Assembly (NCBI RefSeq): GCF_020096995.1
Contig: NZ_CP083692.1
Coordinates: forward strand, 1,550,001-1,614,000
Reading direction: 5' to 3'
DNA length: 64,000 nt
From: Leucobacter sp. Psy1
GTDB taxonomy: Bacteria > Actinomycetota > Actinomycetes > Actinomycetales > Microbacteriaceae
Shown here: positions 60,825-64,000 of the stretch, piece by piece
Layout: every line of letters begins with the position of its first letter
How positions within the stretch are numbered: the first letter of the stretch is position 1
Translations under genes and position numbers: made by a program
Notes under the pieces: model-generated
Database searches by the model: none
What the model was told of the DNA's origin: nothing
What the model saw: only the letters and a program-made list of their open reading frames with translations

Positions 60825-60898
60825 TAGGGCGTGCGGGACTTGAACCCGCGACCGACGGATTATGAGTCCGCTGCTCTAACCGGCTGAGCTAACGCCCC
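60825..60898 (-). tRNA. tRNA with CAU anticodon (tRNA-Ile2 or elongator tRNA-Met)
   Basis: A complete 74-nt cloverleaf on the minus strand. It has a 7-bp acceptor (GGGGCGT with ACGCCCT, one G-U), a D-arm, anticodon stem GCGGA/TCCGT around loop CTCATAA, T-arm GCGGG-TTCAAGT-CCCGC and discriminator A. CCA is not encoded. The anticodon CAU allows Met, or Ile after lysidine modification by TilS. A G27-U43 pair and the general likeness to E. coli tRNA-Ile2 lean to Ile2, but this is not decisive. It is not an initiator: the three consecutive G-C pairs at the base of the anticodon stem are absent. Confidence 0.93.
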
Positions 60899-60964
60899 GC
60901 ACAACCGTTCCAGCTTACCGGAGGCAGAGCCTTACGCCGCACGCAGCGGCCTGCGACGCACCCG

Positions 60965-62365
60965 TCAGCGCTTGCGCACGCTCGGGCGCGAGCGTGCGAC
61001 CGAGGCGAGGGACGTGCGGACCGGGGTGCCGAGCGTGAGGCCGAGTGAGGCGCCGGTCGCGAGCGCGAGGCCGATCGTCATCGCTGCAACGAGCGACCCA
61101 GCCGCGATGAGCATTCCGTCGGTCGAGCCGTCGGAGTGCACGATGCCGAGCAGGCCGCGGAAAACGGCTGCGCCAGGCACGAGCGGGATGATGGCGGCCG
61201 TCGTGACCGCGACGGATGGGAAGTGCAGCCGGTGCGCCACGAGCGCACCGACGAAGCTCGCGCAGAACGCGCCGATACCGCTCGCCACGCCATCTCCGAG
61301 GTTCAGCGTCGTGGCGATCAGGAAGCCGCCGATGCCGATGCAGCTGAGGAGCCCCGAGGCGACCATTGTCCGAAAGCCTGCGCCGTTGTAGACGGCGACG
61401 GCGACCGACGCGATGAGTGCGCCGACGAGTACCGAGCCCACCGTCGCGAACTGCAGGGGTTCCGAGGGCAGTGGCATGGGATAGCCGAGCACGCGCCCGA
61501 CCTCGAGGCCGAAGAGGATCCCGAGCACCACGCCGAGCGTCTGCATCGTGAGGTCCAGGATGCGCCCGGTCGCCGTCAGCGCGAACCCGTCGATGGCGTC
61601 CTGCGCGGCACCGACCACGGCCATTCCCGCGAGCATCAGCATGATGCCCGCCGATACGATGATCGAGGCTCGGACTCCGGTGAAGGGAGCGACGCCCGCG
61701 GCTCCGAGCGCACTGACGACCACCGCGACCGCCGTAACCGCGAACCCGCCGGCGATCTGCGTGAAGAAGATCGGAACCCGACTGCGCGCCAGCCCCGCCT
61801 GGACGAGCGAAGCGCAGAGCGCCGCGAGGAACGTCAGGACGAGGATGGTGATGGACGCCCCGAACATGACCGCGACGCCTGTCGCGAGCACCGCCCGCGA
61901 CAGGAGCACGATTGAGGACCGATAGAGGAAGGGCGTACGGCGGATCGCCCGATAGGAGATGCGCGCCTCGTCGAGCGGCATGCCCGCTTCAATGTCGACG
62001 AGTAGTGCCTGCAGCCGCTGGAGCTTCAGGTGATCGGGGATCCCGGACTTGATGACGCGCATCAGAGTCGTCGGCCACTCATCCTCCGACCGGTGGTGCG
62101 ACACCGTGATCGAGGTGTAGGTCACGTTCACGTGCACCACGCCGAGCCCGTAGGCGCGAGCGACGCGCGATACCGCCAGCGTCACCTCGTGCGCCGAAGC
62201 CCCGGCGACGAGCATGGAGTCCCCGATGCGCATCGAGAGATCGAGCACACGGATGATGGTGCGCTCGTTCACGACCTGGAGCACCTCGGTCTGAGGGCTC
62301 TCCTGCGCGGTGGTGTGGAACACTCGGCTCACCGCCGAGAACACGCGGAACGGACGCATCGACAT
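60965..62365 (-). CDS. ThrE-family threonine/serine exporter
   Basis: 466 residues. A cytoplasmic N-terminal part (~1-140) with VLDLSMRIGDSMLVAGASAHEV and VHVNVTYTSITVSHH is typical of the DUF1212/ThrE fusion. About ten membrane helices follow, including the repeat GIMLMLAGMAVVGAAQDAIDG and AAIIPLVPGAAVFRGLLGI. Corynebacterium ThrE exports threonine and serine using the proton gradient. It starts 3 bp after the GntR regulator's stop, so that regulator probably controls it. Confidence 0.88.
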   Translation of the reverse strand: MSMRPFRVFSAVSRVFHTTAQESPQTEVLQVVNERTIIRVLDLSMRIGDSMLVAGASAHEVTLAVSRVARAYGLGVVHVNVTYTSITVSHHRSEDEWPTTLMRVIKSGIPDHLKLQRLQALLVDIEAGMPLDEARISYRAIRRTPFLYRSSIVLLSRAVLATGVAVMFGASITILVLTFLAALCASLVQAGLARSRVPIFFTQIAGGFAVTAVAVVVSALGAAGVAPFTGVRASIIVSAGIMLMLAGMAVVGAAQDAIDGFALTATGRILDLTMQTLGVVLGILFGLEVGRVLGYPMPLPSEPLQFATVGSVLVGALIASVAVAVYNGAGFRTMVASGLLSCIGIGGFLIATTLNLGDGVASGIGAFCASFVGALVAHRLHFPSVAVTTAAIIPLVPGAAVFRGLLGIVHSDGSTDGMLIAAGSLVAAMTIGLALATGASLGLTLGTPVRTSLASVARSRPSVRKR

Positions 62366-62368
62366 CGC

Positions 62369-63124
62369 CTATCGAGGCTGCGGATCGTAGCCGGCGTCGA
62401 TGAGCGAGGTCGCGCGCTCAGTCTGCGGCGTGAAGTCGAGCATGTCGGTGGCGAGACCGAGGTCGCGATCGACGTGCAGCGCCATCGAGTGCGCGGCGTC
62501 CCGGACATCCCGGGCGACGATCGCGTCGTACACGGCGCGATGGTCGAGCTGCATGGTCGCCGGCGTCGTCCCGAGAATGACCTGTCCCGTCCGGCTCGCG
62601 TTCTGGAGCACCGTCATCACTCCCATGTAGAGGTCGAGCAACAGGGTGCTGCCGCTCGCCTCGACGATGATGTGATGGAACGACGCTGTTTCGGTGCTCG
62701 CCTGGCACCCCTCGACGTCGATCCGGTCCGGATCCTCACCCCGCGAGAGCGCAGCGCGCAGACGCTCGAGATGCGCCTCGGTGCGGTGAACCGCGGCGTG
62801 CTGGGCCGCCTCGATCTCGAGCGACCGCCGGTAGACCAGTACCTCCTCGAGGTCGTGGTCCGCGAGGAACTGCGTCAGGATCGACGTGACGGGCGTCCGC
62901 GCGCGAACGAACGTGCCGCTGCCGGGAATCGCCTCGAGCATTCCGAGGTTCGCCAGCGTGCGGACGGCCTCGCGCACCGTCGACTTGCCGACCCCGATCA
63001 TCGCCATGAGCTCGGGCTCTTTCGGAATCGGCGCATTGAGCGGCCACGCCCCGCTCGTGATCCGCTCGCGCAGGTACTCGAGCGTATCTCGCGACTTCTG
63101 CGATGCGCGGGGGGCGTTCGACAT
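62369..63124 (-). CDS. GntR/FadR-family transcriptional regulator with FCD domain
   Basis: 251 residues. The winged helix-turn-helix (YLRERITSGAWPLNAPIPKE, GVGKSTVREAVRTLANLGML, IPGSGTFV) is followed by a helical FCD ligand domain (~90-230) with metal-site type residues in FHHIIVEASGS and QLDHRAVYDAIVARD. FCD regulators sense small organic acids or amino acids. A cgaggat Shine-Dalgarno and a TATAGT -10 lie upstream. Gene order suggests control of the ThrE exporter. Confidence 0.93.
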   Translation of the reverse strand: MSNAPRASQKSRDTLEYLRERITSGAWPLNAPIPKEPELMAMIGVGKSTVREAVRTLANLGMLEAIPGSGTFVRARTPVTSILTQFLADHDLEEVLVYRRSLEIEAAQHAAVHRTEAHLERLRAALSRGEDPDRIDVEGCQASTETASFHHIIVEASGSTLLLDLYMGVMTVLQNASRTGQVILGTTPATMQLDHRAVYDAIVARDVRDAAHSMALHVDRDLGLATDMLDFTPQTERATSLIDAGYDPQPR

Positions 63125-63162
63125 GCGATCCTCGGGTCAGCGGGCGGGCGTGTGGCGTCTCA

Positions 63163-63168
63163 ACTATA
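63163..63168 (-). promoter_or_regulatory. GntR-thrE operon promoter (-10)
   Basis: On the minus strand TATAGT lies 38 nt before the GntR ATG, giving a short leader of about 32 nt. Confidence 0.55.
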
Positions 63169-63184
63169 CCGACCGCGCATCGAA

Positions 63185-63217
63185 GCTGAGTGGACGGCGC
63201 GGGGCCGCCCACTCAGC
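63185..63217 (-). terminator. fabF terminator
   Basis: A 14-bp stem with one mismatch (63185-63198 with 63204-63217) has a 5-nt loop, 13 nt past the fabF stop and just before the GntR promoter. Confidence 0.75.
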
Positions 63218-63230
63218 TCACCGGACGGCG

Positions 63231-64000
63231 TCAGACCGAGCGGAATGCGGCTACGGCGTTGTGCCCGCCGAAGCCGAACGAGTTCGAGATCGCGAGCTGG
63301 GGCCCATCGGAGAGCGGCTGCGGATCACCGGAAACGGTGAGCGGAATCTCGGGGTCGCGATCGACGAGGTTGATCGTCGGGGGAGCGGTGCGCTCCGCGA
63401 TCGCCAGAACCGTGAAGATCGCTTCGAGCGCACCCGTACCGCCGAGCAGGTGACCGGTGGAGGCCTTGGTAGCTGAGACGGGGATCTCGTTGACCCGTTC
63501 ACCGATCACGTTGCGCAGCGCAGTGTACTCGGCGATGTCGCCGACCGGCGTCGACGTGGCGTGGGCGTTGATGTGGGTGACGTCATCCGCCGTGGCCCCG
63601 GCCTGGGCGAGCGCGAGCTCGACGGCGCGGCTCGCACCGCGTCCCTCGGGGTCGTTCGCCGTGATGTGGTACGAGTCAGCCGTCACGCCGCCGCCTGCGA
63701 GTTCGGCGTAGATATGCGCCCCACGGGCGAGGGCGCGCTCCTCGGTCTCGAGGACGAGCGCGGCAGCGCCCTCGGCCATGACGAACCCGTCACGGCTCGT
63801 CGTGTACGGGCGCGACGCGGTCGCGGGATCGTCGTTGCGCCGCGACAGCGCCTGCATCGAGTTGAATGAGGCGAGCGTGATCGGATGGATCGCTGCTTCC
63901 GAGCCGCCGGCGATAACCACGTCGGCCAGGCCGCTCTGCAGGTGCTCGTAGGCGTTGCTCAGGGATTCGGTGCTGGAGGCGCAGGCGGACGCGACAGTGC
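63231..64000 (-). CDS. fabF: 3-oxoacyl-ACP synthase II (FabF), C-terminal part cut by window edge
   Basis: The frame stays open to the right edge, so ~256 C-terminal residues are visible. The active-site Cys lies in SACASSTESLSNAYEHL near 63970. The two catalytic His are in INAHATSTPVGD and KASTGHLLGGTGALEAI, followed by NSFGFGGHNA. KAS II extends acyl-ACP by condensation with malonyl-ACP in fatty acid synthesis. In actinobacteria it commonly follows fabD-fabH-acpP; those genes would lie beyond the edge. Confidence 0.96.
   Translation of the reverse strand, partial: TVASACASSTESLSNAYEHLQSGLADVVIAGGSEAAIHPITLASFNSMQALSRRNDDPATASRPYTTSRDGFVMAEGAAALVLETEERALARGAHIYAELAGGGVTADSYHITANDPEGRGASRAVELALAQAGATADDVTHINAHATSTPVGDIAEYTALRNVIGERVNEIPVSATKASTGHLLGGTGALEAIFTVLAIAERTAPPTINLVDRDPEIPLTVSGDPQPLSDGPQLAISNSFGFGGHNAVAAFRSV

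Noticed and set aside
60825-60898. Initiator tRNA-fMet
   Set aside because: The anticodon stem lacks the three consecutive G-C pairs next to the loop, and the acceptor 1-72 position forms a G-U pair where initiators have a mismatch.

Overview
The window is high-GC bacterial chromosome with dense genes, many GTG and a few TTG starts, and long chains of ATGA/GTGA overlaps. An actinobacterial-type leuA, an mIHF domain, a class 2 PyrF, a Cys-free S4 and a ~1600-residue NAD-glutamate dehydrogenase point to Actinomycetota. The gene order (hemW-hrcA-dnaJ-rsmE-HIT-phoH-ybeY-CNNM-era-leuA; secDF-rel-DUF349-rarA-rpsD-alaS-ruvX-mltG-aroE-aroC-aroK-aroB; efp-nusB-pyr-gmk) suggests Microbacteriaceae, possibly a Leucobacter relative. 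That placement is inference, since no rRNA is present. I see no insertion sequence, prophage or CRISPR array.

Layout. 1-9.1 kb: a TetR regulator cut by the left edge, CsbD, a GNAT acetyltransferase, a DinB-fold protein, the giant glutamate dehydrogenase, and a HAD phosphatase/epimerase/pyrimidine-dimer glycosylase run. 9.2-21.4 kb: a membrane protein of unknown function, lepA, DUF1990, hemW, the CIRCE-controlled hrcA-dnaJ-rsmE run, then HIT-phoH-ybeY-CNNM-era. 21.4-28.3 kb: a leucine leader peptide and hairpin, leuA, ruvA-ruvB (no ruvC here) and yajC-secD-secF. 28.3-35.2 kb: rel, an AbiEi-like protein, DUF349, rarA, rpsD and a small membrane protein. 35.2-43.4 kb: alaS-ruvX-mltG-aroE-aroC-aroK-aroB.

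43.4-48.4 kb is the most unusual part. A divergently transcribed AAA ATPase (minus) and VWA protein (plus) are followed by a 316-residue protein of unrecognised family and a convergent hotdog thioesterase. They sit between aroB and efp, where aroQ and pepQ often lie in actinobacteria.

48.5-59.4 kb: efp-nusB, then the pyrimidine operon pyrR-pyrB-pyrC-(membrane protein)-carA-carB-pyrF behind a PyrR-binding RNA motif. It ends in a gmk whose N-terminus is a fused mIHF DNA-binding domain. 59.4-64 kb: a multi-pass transporter, a small membrane protein, a CAU-anticodon tRNA, a ThrE-type exporter with its GntR regulator, and the 3' part of fabF cut by the right edge.

A recurring signal is a TANNNT -10 hexamer placed so that transcription would begin at, or within a base or two of, the start codon. 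It precedes the HIT gene, the leucine leader peptide, rarA, the AAA and VWA genes, the thioesterase and probably aroC and lepA. This suggests frequent leaderless mRNAs.
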